Part shown: one piece after another, positions 27,799 through 36,472 of the stretch | Layout of the letters: the number at the start of each line of letters is the position of its first letter | Numbering within the stretch: position 1 is the first letter of the stretch | NCBI GenBank assembly: GCA_027320425.1 | Contig: DAHVLJ010000020.1 | Location: 1 to 64,000 of the forward strand | Length of the DNA stretch: 64,000 nt | Source: Nitrososphaerota archaeon | GTDB lineage: Archaea > Thermoproteota > Nitrososphaeria > Nitrososphaerales > Gagatemarchaeaceae | Direction of reading: 5' to 3' | Translations under genes and position numbers: made by a program | The notes under the pieces: model-generated | Told to the model about the DNA's origin: nothing | Seen by the model: only the letters and a program-made list of their open reading frames with translations | Database searches by the model: none

Positions 27799-28404
27799 AT
27801 GGTCGACCTCATCACGTTGGCTCTCCTAGCGGCGTCCTTCTTCTTCGTCGTTTTGGCTTTCCTCCTGCTGGTAAGGTATAGGGAGGTTTCCCAACGCATC
27901 AACGTATCTACAGACCTTGGGCGTGACCTTTGGGCTTCTCTAGAGCAACGTCTCAAGAAGCAGGACGCGCGTATCCTAGATATGATGGCCAGGGTTGAAG
28001 TGATCCAAGCCAGAGCGATGGCGGCTGCCGCGGCCGCGCCGCCTGTCGCTGCCCCTGCCGTGACTCCAGAACCCAGTTCCCCTTCCGGAGGCGCGAAGAT
28101 GGGCCTTGAATCACCTCCTACGCAACAGCCTGCATCACAGATATCACGCGAACCCCAGGCATCCGCGGCGCCTCGACCTGCCTCGCAGTTGGACGAAACC
28201 CACCTAGCTGCGATGCGGCTTCTAAGCGAAGCCCCGAAGAACACCCGGCAGCTTACGGATGCCCTTGGAAAGTCTCGTGAGCACACCGCCAGGATCATGA
28301 AAGGCCTCTTCGAGTCGGGGCTGGTCCGACGCAACGACGCTTCCAAGCCTTTCGTCTACGAGCTGACAGACGAGGGCAGGCTCCGGCTGTCTGCGCCTAG
28401 ATGA
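27799..28404 (+). CDS. Membrane-anchored winged-helix protein
   Basis: N-terminal TM, coiled coil, Pro/Ala linker, C-terminal LLSEAPKNTRQLTDALGKSREHTARIMKGLFESGLVRR wHTH. Confidence 0.65.
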   Translation: MVDLITLALLAASFFFVVLAFLLLVRYREVSQRINVSTDLGRDLWASLEQRLKKQDARILDMMARVEVIQARAMAAAAAAPPVAAPAVTPEPSSPSGGAKMGLESPPTQQPASQISREPQASAAPRPASQLDETHLAAMRLLSEAPKNTRQLTDALGKSREHTARIMKGLFESGLVRRNDASKPFVYELTDEGRLRLSAPR

Positions 28405-28768
28405 CCGTGACGCCTTCGAGTCCATTCAGGTGCTCGTCGCTCGTGTATAGCCTGGCCGACGCCTGCCGCGCTGTCGCATAGATGAGCGCGTCGGCGAAGT
28501 GGAGCCCGTGCTCGAGGCTGTAGTCCGCGGCTTCCAGTGACAGAGTCTGGTCGACGGGGACGACCGTGGTCTGGCTCAGGGCGGCGACCGCCTCCAAGGC
28601 CGCTTCCTCGCCTTTGGCCTTCTTCGCTTTCCTGTAGACCTCATAGAGCACCACCGCCGAGGTGATGATGTCGGTCGGCCGGGACCCTTCGATGATCCTG
28701 TTGTACGCCTCGGCCTTTGGTCCGTCGGTGAGGCGCTCAATCCACCCGAAGCTGTCGACGCTTATCAA
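28397..28768 (-). CDS. PIN-domain toxin (VapC-like)
   Basis: MISVDSFGWIERL..., LEAADYSLEHGLHFADALIYATAR, LYTSDEHLNGL. Confidence 0.85.
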   Translation of the reverse strand: MISVDSFGWIERLTDGPKAEAYNRIIEGSRPTDIITSAVVLYEVYRKAKKAKGEEAALEAVAALSQTTVVPVDQTLSLEAADYSLEHGLHFADALIYATARQASARLYTSDEHLNGLEGVTVI

Positions 28769-28974
28769 TCGCGCTCGGTCTCGTCGCGCAGCTCCGCCGC
28801 GTCCATCCCGTGCAGCATCCCCCTGGTCGTCGACAGAGGGCGCACTGGAACATACTGGAGGATGCCGTGCTTTGTGATTGCCATCATTGTGTCGCCGGGC
28901 TTGATGCCGGCCTCTTGGCGTATTCTTTCAGGGATGACGACCTGATACTTCTTCGAAACCTTCACGCTTTCCAT
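28765..28974 (-). CDS. AbrB/SpoVT-type antitoxin
   Basis: VKVSKKYQVVIPERIRQEAGIKPGDTMMAI; 4-nt overlap with PIN gene. Confidence 0.88.
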   Translation of the reverse strand: MESVKVSKKYQVVIPERIRQEAGIKPGDTMMAITKHGILQYVPVRPLSTTRGMLHGMDAAELRDETERD

Positions 28975-29048
28975 CGATGCTCTATTCGTTCAACGACATT
29001 GGCTTCGATATATGCGTTTGCTACCGCCCCAGTCAAGAAGATCCGCGC

Positions 29049-29395
29049 CCCCCTCCCCAGGGCTTCGTTTGTTTCCACTCTAAGAGCCCCAAAGAGGATA
29101 GACCTCTTACGTTAGTAAAAAGAGCCCGCACTTGGTATGCAGGCTTGATGGGATATGCCTTGGGGTCTATGGCTGGACGCAATTGGTTGGTATAAGACAC
29201 CACTGGATGGTGTTTTGTTCGAGAGAGGGGCTCCAGTGGAAAGATAGGGGTGGGGGCTCAGACGTGAACACAGGTGAACCGACAGGCCAGGCAGGCAGAG
29301 GGCTGACCCCGGTGTTTCCACTGGAACGCCTCCAGCCTCTATACCCGAGAAGAGCCCGATTCTACCCCCTTTGTTTCCATTGGAGCCTCTCCAGA
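29049..29395. promoter_or_regulatory. Putative replication origin: cluster of ORB-like elements
   Basis: ORB-like dyads TCCANTGGAAAC with adjacent G-run at about 29068-29083 (-), 29231-29256 (+), 29306-29333 (-), 29365-29392 (-); near cdc6. Confidence 0.75.
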
Positions 29396-29490
29396 CCGTA
29401 TCAAGAAGCCACGAGAGTGAACAACAGTGAACGTCCCGGGGCGTATCAAACCATTGTCAAACTAATCGACAGGTGGGTTCACAAGTTCAC
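29264..29490. repeat. Three paired GTGAAC hexamer sites
   Basis: GTGAAC at 29264 and 29274 (10-bp period), 29417 and 29427 (10-bp period), inverted GTTCAC at 29477 and 29485 (8-bp period). Confidence 0.65.
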
Positions 29491-29537
29491 ACCAGACACC
29501 GATAAATCGGGGCTGAGGGCACCGGCCGGGCCGAAAC

Positions 29538-29936
29538 TTGCACAGGAAGATTAAGATCGAGCTCCAAGACGACGAAGGGACGAAGTACACACTGGCCTTG
29601 GAAGGTGCGGTCTCCCGGGAGAAGCTGATGAAGGCCATGGACATGCTCGAAGTCATGGACGTCCCAATGGAGCGATCACACCGCCCGCCAGACGAGGGGA
29701 CCTTCTTCGGCAAGGTACAGACGCTGCTAGAGACCGCGTTCGCGGCCGGAGACTTCTCGTCATCAGACGTGGCGAGAGAGTTCGAGGAGAAGTACAGCCA
29801 ACCCGTCAAGCTCAGTACCATCTCGACCTACCTGGCCCGGCTCGTGGACAAGCAGTACATCAGGAGGGAGAGGTTCGGCAACTCTTGGGTCTACCGAAGA
29901 GTGTACCTGAAGCCGGCACAGGTAGCCGAAAGATAG
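29538..29936 (+). CDS. Winged-helix domain protein near origin
   Basis: C-terminal SSDVAREFEEKYSQPVKLSTISTYLARLVDKQYIRRERFGNSWVYR wHTH pattern; TTG start. Confidence 0.65.
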   Translation: MHRKIKIELQDDEGTKYTLALEGAVSREKLMKAMDMLEVMDVPMERSHRPPDEGTFFGKVQTLLETAFAAGDFSSSDVAREFEEKYSQPVKLSTISTYLARLVDKQYIRRERFGNSWVYRRVYLKPAQVAER

Positions 29937-30005
29937 CGGACCGGGTTTTTACCAAACACGAAAACTACCACGTTTAATTACTCATTTTGCTGACTGAAAC
30001 ACAGC

Positions 30006-31136
30006 TTGTCACACACGAAATCTCTCCAGGACACCAAAGACGAGGCTCCTGACCTGGAAGCTAGGATAATCAACGCCATAGGCAAAGCGGGGCCAAGGAA
30101 CGTGGCCCAAATCTCCCGGATGACAGGCGCCCACCAAGAGACGATAAGGTACAAAATCAAAAGGCGGTTCGGCAGGCTCGGGTTCAAGTTCCACGCCGAG
30201 GTCGATTACAGTAAGCTAGGTCTAAGCCCACACTGGGCTGACCTGGATTTCACGAAAGCGTACGCCCCGATGGCCACGCAACTGCTCACCGCTCTGAACC
30301 AGGTGGGCTACCTGACTTACTATGGCAAAGTCGTCCCCCAGGGAAACTTCGTCGCACTCTTCACTCTTCCCGACGGGACGACCGAGCAGTACCGGGAGTT
30401 CCTCTCGGAACTCAAGAACCGGGGGATCCTGAGCCGGTTCGTCATCGACAGGGCACCGGTCAGCAGGCACAAGCCCATGGACCCAGAGTTTTTCAGTTTC
30501 AGATCGGGACGATGGGAAATCGAGTGGAACAAAGTACCGAAGTCGGCGTCCAGTCCGCTCCCGGCCGCTTCAAGGGCGGCCCTCCAGGACTTCGACGACT
30601 ACGACCTCGTCATAATCAAAGAGCTCCAGAAAGACTCACTCCAACATCTAACGGACATAGCGAGGAAGCTCAACGTCCACCAGAAGACACTCGAATACCA
30701 TTACAGGACCCACGTTCAGAAGTGGAAGCTCGTCCCGGCGTACAGGATAAGGTGGGCCCAGGATATCTCGAAGAGGCTCATCCACTCGACGGCGACGACC
30801 AGGCTCGCCTTTCACGGCCTCACAAAGACAGAACTGCTCGAGGCACAGACAGCGGTCAGCAAGATACCATTCCTCTGGTCGGAGGACCTCTTGGAAGACG
30901 GAACCTACATCGCCTTCCTCTACGTCCCCCTGACAGACATCATGTCTGTGTCTACATACATCAACGACGCCGCCCCGCACTTGGCCACGAAACTCGAAAT
31001 GGGCTTCATCAAGCCGACAGAGTCGTACCTGTTCACCATTCCCTATAACATGCATCAGGGCGGCAAGTGGAAGTTCAATCCTAAACAGATGACCAGCGCC
31101 CTGCAGAAAGCCTCGGTCTCTTCCGCGCAAAAATAG
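30006..31136 (+). CDS. AsnC/Lrp-like double helix-turn-helix regulator
   Basis: Two HTH-like segments (NVAQISRMTGAHQETIRYKIKRRF; HLTDIARKLNVHQKTLEYHYRTHV). Confidence 0.65.
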   Translation: MSHTKSLQDTKDEAPDLEARIINAIGKAGPRNVAQISRMTGAHQETIRYKIKRRFGRLGFKFHAEVDYSKLGLSPHWADLDFTKAYAPMATQLLTALNQVGYLTYYGKVVPQGNFVALFTLPDGTTEQYREFLSELKNRGILSRFVIDRAPVSRHKPMDPEFFSFRSGRWEIEWNKVPKSASSPLPAASRAALQDFDDYDLVIIKELQKDSLQHLTDIARKLNVHQKTLEYHYRTHVQKWKLVPAYRIRWAQDISKRLIHSTATTRLAFHGLTKTELLEAQTAVSKIPFLWSEDLLEDGTYIAFLYVPLTDIMSVSTYINDAAPHLATKLEMGFIKPTESYLFTIPYNMHQGGKWKFNPKQMTSALQKASVSSAQK

Positions 31137-31147
31137 GGAAGACGACC

Positions 31148-31279
31148 CTATGGGGTCGTCCCACCGATGCCGTCTAGGAACCCCAGGTACAGGCCGTGGG
31201 CCACGGCGAGCCCCACAAGAGCCGTCATGGTCGCGGAGACCAGGAACAGCCCGACCCGGATCTTGACGTCTATGGTCAT
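31148..31279 (-). CDS. 43-aa putative single-TM protein
   Basis: ATG ORF MTIDVKIRVGLFLVSATMTALVGLAVAHGLYLGFLDGIGGTTP*; not in ORF track. Confidence 0.5.
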   Translation of the reverse strand: MTIDVKIRVGLFLVSATMTALVGLAVAHGLYLGFLDGIGGTTP

Positions 31280-31337
31280 GGCGAGGCACACTTCCAGCCA
31301 GCACTAGTTCCGCTTTATCATCAAGAACCGAACGCTG

Positions 31338-31440
31338 TTCCATGGTTTCCCCAAACACTCGCACATAATTTCCTACGAAAACAGAGGATAGGCGGGGGCG
31401 CCCGCGCAAACACCTATCTAGACCAGTGTTTCCACTGTTC
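31338..31440. promoter_or_regulatory. ORB-like element(s) upstream of cdc6
   Basis: ccagtgtttccactgttctttc (reverse complement GAACAGTGGAAACACTGG) at about 31418-31440; weaker gttccatggtttccccaaac at about 31340. Confidence 0.55.
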
Positions 31441-31444
31441 TTTC

Positions 31445-32635
31445 TTGTCTGACGACGTCAAAGAGATCTTTCGGAGGGCCAAAGAAGGGAAGAGCATTTT
31501 CGTCGATCGCGACTCTCTGAACCCGAACTTCCTCCCCGACAGCCTTCCTTTCAGGGAGGGGCAGTCCAAGGAGATAGCCGAGATACTCTCTCCGATACTG
31601 CTAGGCTCGAAGCCGTCCAACCTCCTGTTGTATGGCAAGACCGGGACGGGGAAGACGGTGGTCGCGAGGAAGGTGCTCAAGACGCTGAAGGACACCGCCG
31701 AAAGGAACAACCTCGTCGTGGCTTATGTCAACGCCAGGACAGAGAGCACAGAATACCGAACCCTGGCGGAGTTCGCGAGGTCGCTGGACCTTCCCAAGGA
31801 CGAGCAGATACCGTTCACCGGTCTGTCAACGGGCGAAGTGGTTGAAAGAATTTCGAGACAGATCAAGAGAAACGGGATGCACGCGGTCTTAGTCCTCGAC
31901 GAGATCGACTATCTCGTCAGGGAATTCGGGGATGGGGTCCTCTATGAATTCACGAGGTCGAGCGAGCGCATGGCCCCGGGCTTCCTTTCGCTCGTTGGCA
32001 TCTCCAACGACCTGAAGTTCAAGGAGGGGCTAGACCCGCGAGTCCTCAGCAGTCTAAGCGAAGAGGAACTCGTCTTTCCGCCATATACGGTCGAGGAGCT
32101 CAGGGCGATTCTCAACGAGAGGGCGAAGGTAGCGTTCAGGCCCTCGGCGGCGTCGCCCGGCGCCATCAATCTCTGCGCCGCAATGGCGGGGTCAGAACAC
32201 GGCGACGCAAGGCGGGCCATCGACCTGCTCAGGATCGCCGGAGAGGTCGCCGAGCGGGAGGGGCGGAAAGGGATCGACGACTCCTGCGTCAGGCAGGCGT
32301 CGTCCAAGATGGAGGTGGACAGGGTGGACGAGGCGATACGCTCACTCCCGGTCCAGAACAAGGCGATTCTCTACGCCGTTTCGAGGTTCGACGGAGGGAC
32401 TAACACCGGGGAACTCTACCTGGCGTACAGCAACCTCTGCAAGAAGCTCGGCATAGAGACACTCACCCAGAGGAGGGTGAGCGGGATACTCGGAGACTTG
32501 GACCTGCTGGGGCTGGTAGAGGCGTCCGTGGTCAGCAAAGGCAGGCGCGGCAGGACAAAAAAAATCCAACTCCTCATAGGACGGGAGGCGCTCACCAAAG
32601 CCCTTTCTGAAGACCCGGCCTTCGACTTCCCTTAG
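31445..32635 (+). CDS. cdc6: Orc1/Cdc6 origin-binding AAA+ ATPase
   Basis: NLLLYGKTGTGKTVVARKVL, VLVLDEIDYLV, C-terminal wHTH; likely TTG start at 31445 instead of ORF-track start. Confidence 0.92.
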   Translation: MSDDVKEIFRRAKEGKSIFVDRDSLNPNFLPDSLPFREGQSKEIAEILSPILLGSKPSNLLLYGKTGTGKTVVARKVLKTLKDTAERNNLVVAYVNARTESTEYRTLAEFARSLDLPKDEQIPFTGLSTGEVVERISRQIKRNGMHAVLVLDEIDYLVREFGDGVLYEFTRSSERMAPGFLSLVGISNDLKFKEGLDPRVLSSLSEEELVFPPYTVEELRAILNERAKVAFRPSAASPGAINLCAAMAGSEHGDARRAIDLLRIAGEVAEREGRKGIDDSCVRQASSKMEVDRVDEAIRSLPVQNKAILYAVSRFDGGTNTGELYLAYSNLCKKLGIETLTQRRVSGILGDLDLLGLVEASVVSKGRRGRTKKIQLLIGREALTKALSEDPAFDFP

Positions 32636-34098
32636 GAAGCGAACCCAGCGGCGCCGAAGCTGCGCCTCGTAACTTGCAGGTTCGACAGGTCGACGACGGG
32701 GACGACGCTCGGGGTGGGTTCGAGGCCCATGTTGGACTGGAAGCTCGTCTGGGCCTGCCAGGTACCAGAGTTGACGAGGAGGGTCCCCCGATACGTCATC
32801 TCTCCATACGTGTGGACGTGTCCCACATGGAAGACATCGGGAACTTGGTCCACCACGAGGTAATCCCTGAGCTCCGGAGAGAGGGCGGTGCGCTTCCCAT
32901 AGGTGGGGGCAAGGTGCCTAGCTTTGAGCAGAAGCTTCATCGCATCTGTGGGCCTGTCATAGGCAAGGTTGGGGGTCGTCGCGATAATGTCATCCAAGCT
33001 CTTTCCGTGGTAGATTAGGAAAGTAGTTCCATGCAGCCTGACATATGAGGGGTCGCCCACCCAGCGGACGTTGTCCATTGCGTAGAGCGACTCCGCCATG
33101 TCGACAGGAACCGCAGGTTGCGGCAGCGCCTGTCTGACCGTGTCATGGTTCCCCGGGGACACGACAATCTGCATATGCCCTGGGACCTGCCTGAGGAGGT
33201 CCGCCGCCATGGCGTATTGCTTCTTGGGGTCTCTTTCTGCGAGCTGAAACTCCTGACCGGGATAGACTCCGACGCCGTCGACCAGGTCCCCGGCGATTAC
33301 AAGGTACTTCACCCGGTTCACCACGTCCTTGTCCCCGAGATTCCCGTTGAGCCACATCAGGAACCGGCGAAAGTCGTCCGCGAGGAACATCCTGCTTCCG
33401 ACATGCAGGTCGGAGAGAAGGACCGCATAGGCCCGATGGGTGGAAGAGACCACCCTGCGCCCTGGAAGGTCAGGAAGGACCACGGAATCGGTGAACAGGC
33501 CTCCCGACTTCCCTCGCGAGACCTCGACGACGACCATGCTGTCCAACGGAGCCTCGAGCGCCGCTTTCTCGACTAACCCATCTTGGCAGACGACCTTGAC
33601 AGAGCCGGTCGGATCGTCCACTCTGAGCTCGACGACGCCGTGCCTGCTGGAACGTTCGGCCAGAAGCCCCGCAACCCTGACTTTCTTGCCAGGGGCGAGA
33701 CTTCTGGTTGACGACACCGGGCCGCTGCTCTTCGTGTCGAGTCTTTCTCGGACGATTGAAAACAACCTCTGGTATCGGTCGTGGAACAGCGCTCCGAAGC
33801 CCTCGGCCCCCTCGGTCGGGGCGATGGCAGGAGTGGGGTCGGAGATGACCTCCACTTCGGCTGGCTCCTGAGCCACGACCACATCCGAAGCACGCGGGGT
33901 CTCTTTTGGTATCAGTCTTGCTACGTCGCCCACCGTGATGAGCTTCGCCTCGCCAGGGGCGGCAGATTTTTGCTCGAGCAACCTGTCCACCAGGCCTTCA
34001 TCGGCGCCTGGAGGGAGAGAATTGATCATCTCGAAGGCTTTGGCATCGAGGAGGTACCCCGACGACAGGACGCGCGCTATTGCCCTGGACTCAGGCAT
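32632..34098 (-). CDS. polB: DNA polymerase D small subunit DP1
   Basis: OB-fold plus calcineurin-like phosphoesterase motifs: VLLSDLHVGSRMF, VIAGDLVDGVG, VSPGNHD, HVGHVHTYG. Confidence 0.92.
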   Translation of the reverse strand: MPESRAIARVLSSGYLLDAKAFEMINSLPPGADEGLVDRLLEQKSAAPGEAKLITVGDVARLIPKETPRASDVVVAQEPAEVEVISDPTPAIAPTEGAEGFGALFHDRYQRLFSIVRERLDTKSSGPVSSTRSLAPGKKVRVAGLLAERSSRHGVVELRVDDPTGSVKVVCQDGLVEKAALEAPLDSMVVVEVSRGKSGGLFTDSVVLPDLPGRRVVSSTHRAYAVLLSDLHVGSRMFLADDFRRFLMWLNGNLGDKDVVNRVKYLVIAGDLVDGVGVYPGQEFQLAERDPKKQYAMAADLLRQVPGHMQIVVSPGNHDTVRQALPQPAVPVDMAESLYAMDNVRWVGDPSYVRLHGTTFLIYHGKSLDDIIATTPNLAYDRPTDAMKLLLKARHLAPTYGKRTALSPELRDYLVVDQVPDVFHVGHVHTYGEMTYRGTLLVNSGTWQAQTSFQSNMGLEPTPSVVPVVDLSNLQVTRRSFGAAGFAS

Positions 34099-34115
34099 CG
34101 GGAGGGCCGAAGGCC

Positions 34116-35447
34116 CTACGATATATTAGAGGCTTCTATGCACTGAGTCCCCAACTGGACGAGAGCGTCGAGCGCCTGGGGGTCCCGCGACTCGCAGTAG
34201 AGCCGGGTAATCGGCTCGGTGCCGGACGGCCTGAACATCACCCAGGACCCGTCCGCCAGCACAAGCTTCAGCCCGTCGAGGTTCCTCTCCTCTACCACTC
34301 TGAACTTCTTGAACGACTCTCTAGCCCGAGGGACGAGCGCGTCCATCTTCACTTGGAACTTGATGTCGGTCTGCCTGAACCTCCACTGGACTTCTTGCAT
34401 GATTCGCCCCAGCGCATTTCGGTCTGTCGACAGGAGGGAAGAGATCAGGGCCGAAGCGTTGATCCCGTCTTCCCACAAACCCCACTTCGGGTCGACCACC
34501 TTGCTGGGCTCTGCTGCGAACACCCCCCCTTCTGCGACCAGCACCGCGAACGTCTTGCCGACCCTGCTTCTCCGTACCTTCAGGCCCATCCTCTCCGCTT
34601 CTTCCGCGACCGCGCTCGAGGTATTTTCGGAGACCACGGCGGTCCCCGAAGTCAGCCCGAGGCCGCGCAGCGCCAGTATGGTGAGAATCGAATCCGGGAC
34701 GACGTTCCCCAGAGCATCGATCATGACAAGCCGGTCTGCATCCCCGTCATGGGCGAACGCGACGTCTACGCCGAGGGTAGGGACCATGGCGGCGAAGTCA
34801 GCGAGGTTGGCGACGGTGGGTTCCGGTGGTCTCGCAGGGAAACGCCACGAGACCTGGGCATTCACAGGAACCACTTGGTGGCCTAGGGCCTTCAGAATAG
34901 CAGGGGTTACCAGTCCACCCGGCCCACTTGCGCAGTCTATCGCGACACGCAGAGGCCGTTCTACACGCGGGTAGCGCGAAACCAAAGCCCCGACGTACTC
35001 GTCTACCACTCCTTCGTCGGAGATGACCTCCCCGAAGTTTCCCGACGTCTTCATCACATCGACGCCCATAGCACGCTCTATCCTCTCCTCGTCAGACTTC
35101 GGGAGCTCCATCCCATCCCGGTTGAACACCTTTACTCCGGAGAACTCTGCAGGGTTGTGGGAGGCTGTTACGGCGAATCCGGCCAGGCAACGCCTCGTCC
35201 TGGTGCCGAAGGCAAGCACTGGGGTGGGGACAAGCCCGAAGACATCGGCATCGCTCCCTGCGGCGTTCACGGCGGACATCACTGTCCGGGCAAGCAACGC
35301 AGAGGCCTTGCGGCCGTCCCATCCGACCCCATACCTTCCTTTCCCAGAAGCGAAGGCAATGGCCTCGGCGAGACCGTAGACCTGTTCAGGGGTCTGAGTT
35401 CTGTTGAAGACCCCCCTGACCCCGGCGGTGCCGAAGGTTTTGACCAA
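34116..35447 (-). CDS. Phosphohexomutase (phosphoglucosamine/phosphomannomutase)
   Basis: VKTFGTAGVRGVFN, VTASHNPAEFSGVKVF, AHDGDADRLVMID, FRPSGTEPITRLYCE; likely TTG start at 35447. Confidence 0.93.
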   Translation of the reverse strand: MVKTFGTAGVRGVFNRTQTPEQVYGLAEAIAFASGKGRYGVGWDGRKASALLARTVMSAVNAAGSDADVFGLVPTPVLAFGTRTRRCLAGFAVTASHNPAEFSGVKVFNRDGMELPKSDEERIERAMGVDVMKTSGNFGEVISDEGVVDEYVGALVSRYPRVERPLRVAIDCASGPGGLVTPAILKALGHQVVPVNAQVSWRFPARPPEPTVANLADFAAMVPTLGVDVAFAHDGDADRLVMIDALGNVVPDSILTILALRGLGLTSGTAVVSENTSSAVAEEAERMGLKVRRSRVGKTFAVLVAEGGVFAAEPSKVVDPKWGLWEDGINASALISSLLSTDRNALGRIMQEVQWRFRQTDIKFQVKMDALVPRARESFKKFRVVEERNLDGLKLVLADGSWVMFRPSGTEPITRLYCESRDPQALDALVQLGTQCIEASNIS

Positions 35448-35449
35448 CT

Positions 35450-35980
35450 CTATCTCTCTAAGATCTTGGTCCAGAGCTCTGGGGTGGCCTCCTTCGCGAG
35501 GCCGTGAAGCGTCGTGGCAAGCTCCCTGATCTCCCACTGGGCTTGGAGAGCGGTCCTCTGCCAGATCATGTGCATCAGGCTGCGGGCGCTGAGCGTCATG
35601 ACCAACTTCGTCTTGATGGCGCTGGGTAGGATGTACCTGGCGTCCTCTTTAGGCACCCCTGCAGCCACCATCTTCTCATAGGCGGAGTAGACCGACTTGA
35701 GGGCCTCGTCATACGCCTTGTAGGCAACCTCGTTGGAAGAGACGCTCGGAGGGGTGACGACTCCTTCCCTAGTGGCCGCGGAGAAACGCTGCGACTCTTG
35801 GTCGTAGGAAACGACCCTGTGGCGGATTAGCTGATGGGTCGTGACCCGGCTGCAATCCTCGATTTCGAACATGTAGACGACGTGGTCGAGCAACACGTCA
35901 GCGTCGAAGGCAACACCATTGTTGGTCAGGACGCGCCTGACGCTCCCGATGTCAGTGTTGTAGAGGAGCTTAACCCGCAT
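35450..35980 (-). CDS. thyX: Flavin-dependent thymidylate synthase ThyX
   Basis: RHRVVSYDQESQRFS matches RHRxxSxxxxSxR(Y/F)S. Confidence 0.88.
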   Translation of the reverse strand: MRVKLLYNTDIGSVRRVLTNNGVAFDADVLLDHVVYMFEIEDCSRVTTHQLIRHRVVSYDQESQRFSAATREGVVTPPSVSSNEVAYKAYDEALKSVYSAYEKMVAAGVPKEDARYILPSAIKTKLVMTLSARSLMHMIWQRTALQAQWEIRELATTLHGLAKEATPELWTKILER

Positions 35981-36437
35981 TCGCCCTCACCCCGAAGGCA
36001 ACCTCGTTGAACAAAGAGCCTACCCCTTTGGCGTTCAGCTCGGAAACCACCTGTTCGGCGAACCCCTTTTCCTCTGTGCTCCGCCAGATTTCTACCAAAG
36101 TCCTAGCATTTAGAGAAAGGAGCCACACGTCATGCCCCAGTCGGGTGACACGGAGGTAGGGGAAGCCACGCGCAATACGCCCTACGTCAGGGTCATGGGC
36201 TTCTTCCAACAGCAGGGTAAGAGTATAGTGCTCAAGGACGTCGAGGGACTTGTCCTGGAGCGCCTTGGTCAGCAGGTACTTCCAGTAATCGGGGCCCTTC
36301 TGTTCGAGTTCAGATTCGATCTCTTCGATGGTCTTCGTACTGAAGCACCGCCTCATGGCCACTGCGATAGTCCGCTCAGGGCTCGGGCTCGACCACACGA
36401 GAGAGACCCTCAACGCGGAAGCGCGCTGGGCCTGCAT
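35970..36437 (-). CDS. ThyX-like degenerate paralog (lacks RHR motif)
   Basis: SPERTIAVAMRRCFST...LDVLEHYTLTLLLEEA...LLSLNARTLVEIW shares ThyX topology; 11-nt overlap with thyX. Confidence 0.6.
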   Translation of the reverse strand: MQAQRASALRVSLVWSSPSPERTIAVAMRRCFSTKTIEEIESELEQKGPDYWKYLLTKALQDKSLDVLEHYTLTLLLEEAHDPDVGRIARGFPYLRVTRLGHDVWLLSLNARTLVEIWRSTEEKGFAEQVVSELNAKGVGSLFNEVAFGVRANAG

Positions 36438-36472
36438 TCGATTTAAACAAGCGCTTATGATAGACGGGCCGG

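Noticed and set aside
29049-29395. CRISPR-like array of short repeats
   Set aside because: Repeats are few, differently oriented and irregularly spaced; better explained as ORB elements.
30648-31409. 253-aa minus-strand ORF
   Set aside because: Antisense to the AsnC/Lrp-like gene; Arg/Gly-rich shadow ORF. A smaller 43-aa ORF in the same gap was preferred.
34080-34886. 268-aa plus-strand ORF
   Set aside because: Antisense to phosphohexomutase; shadow ORF.
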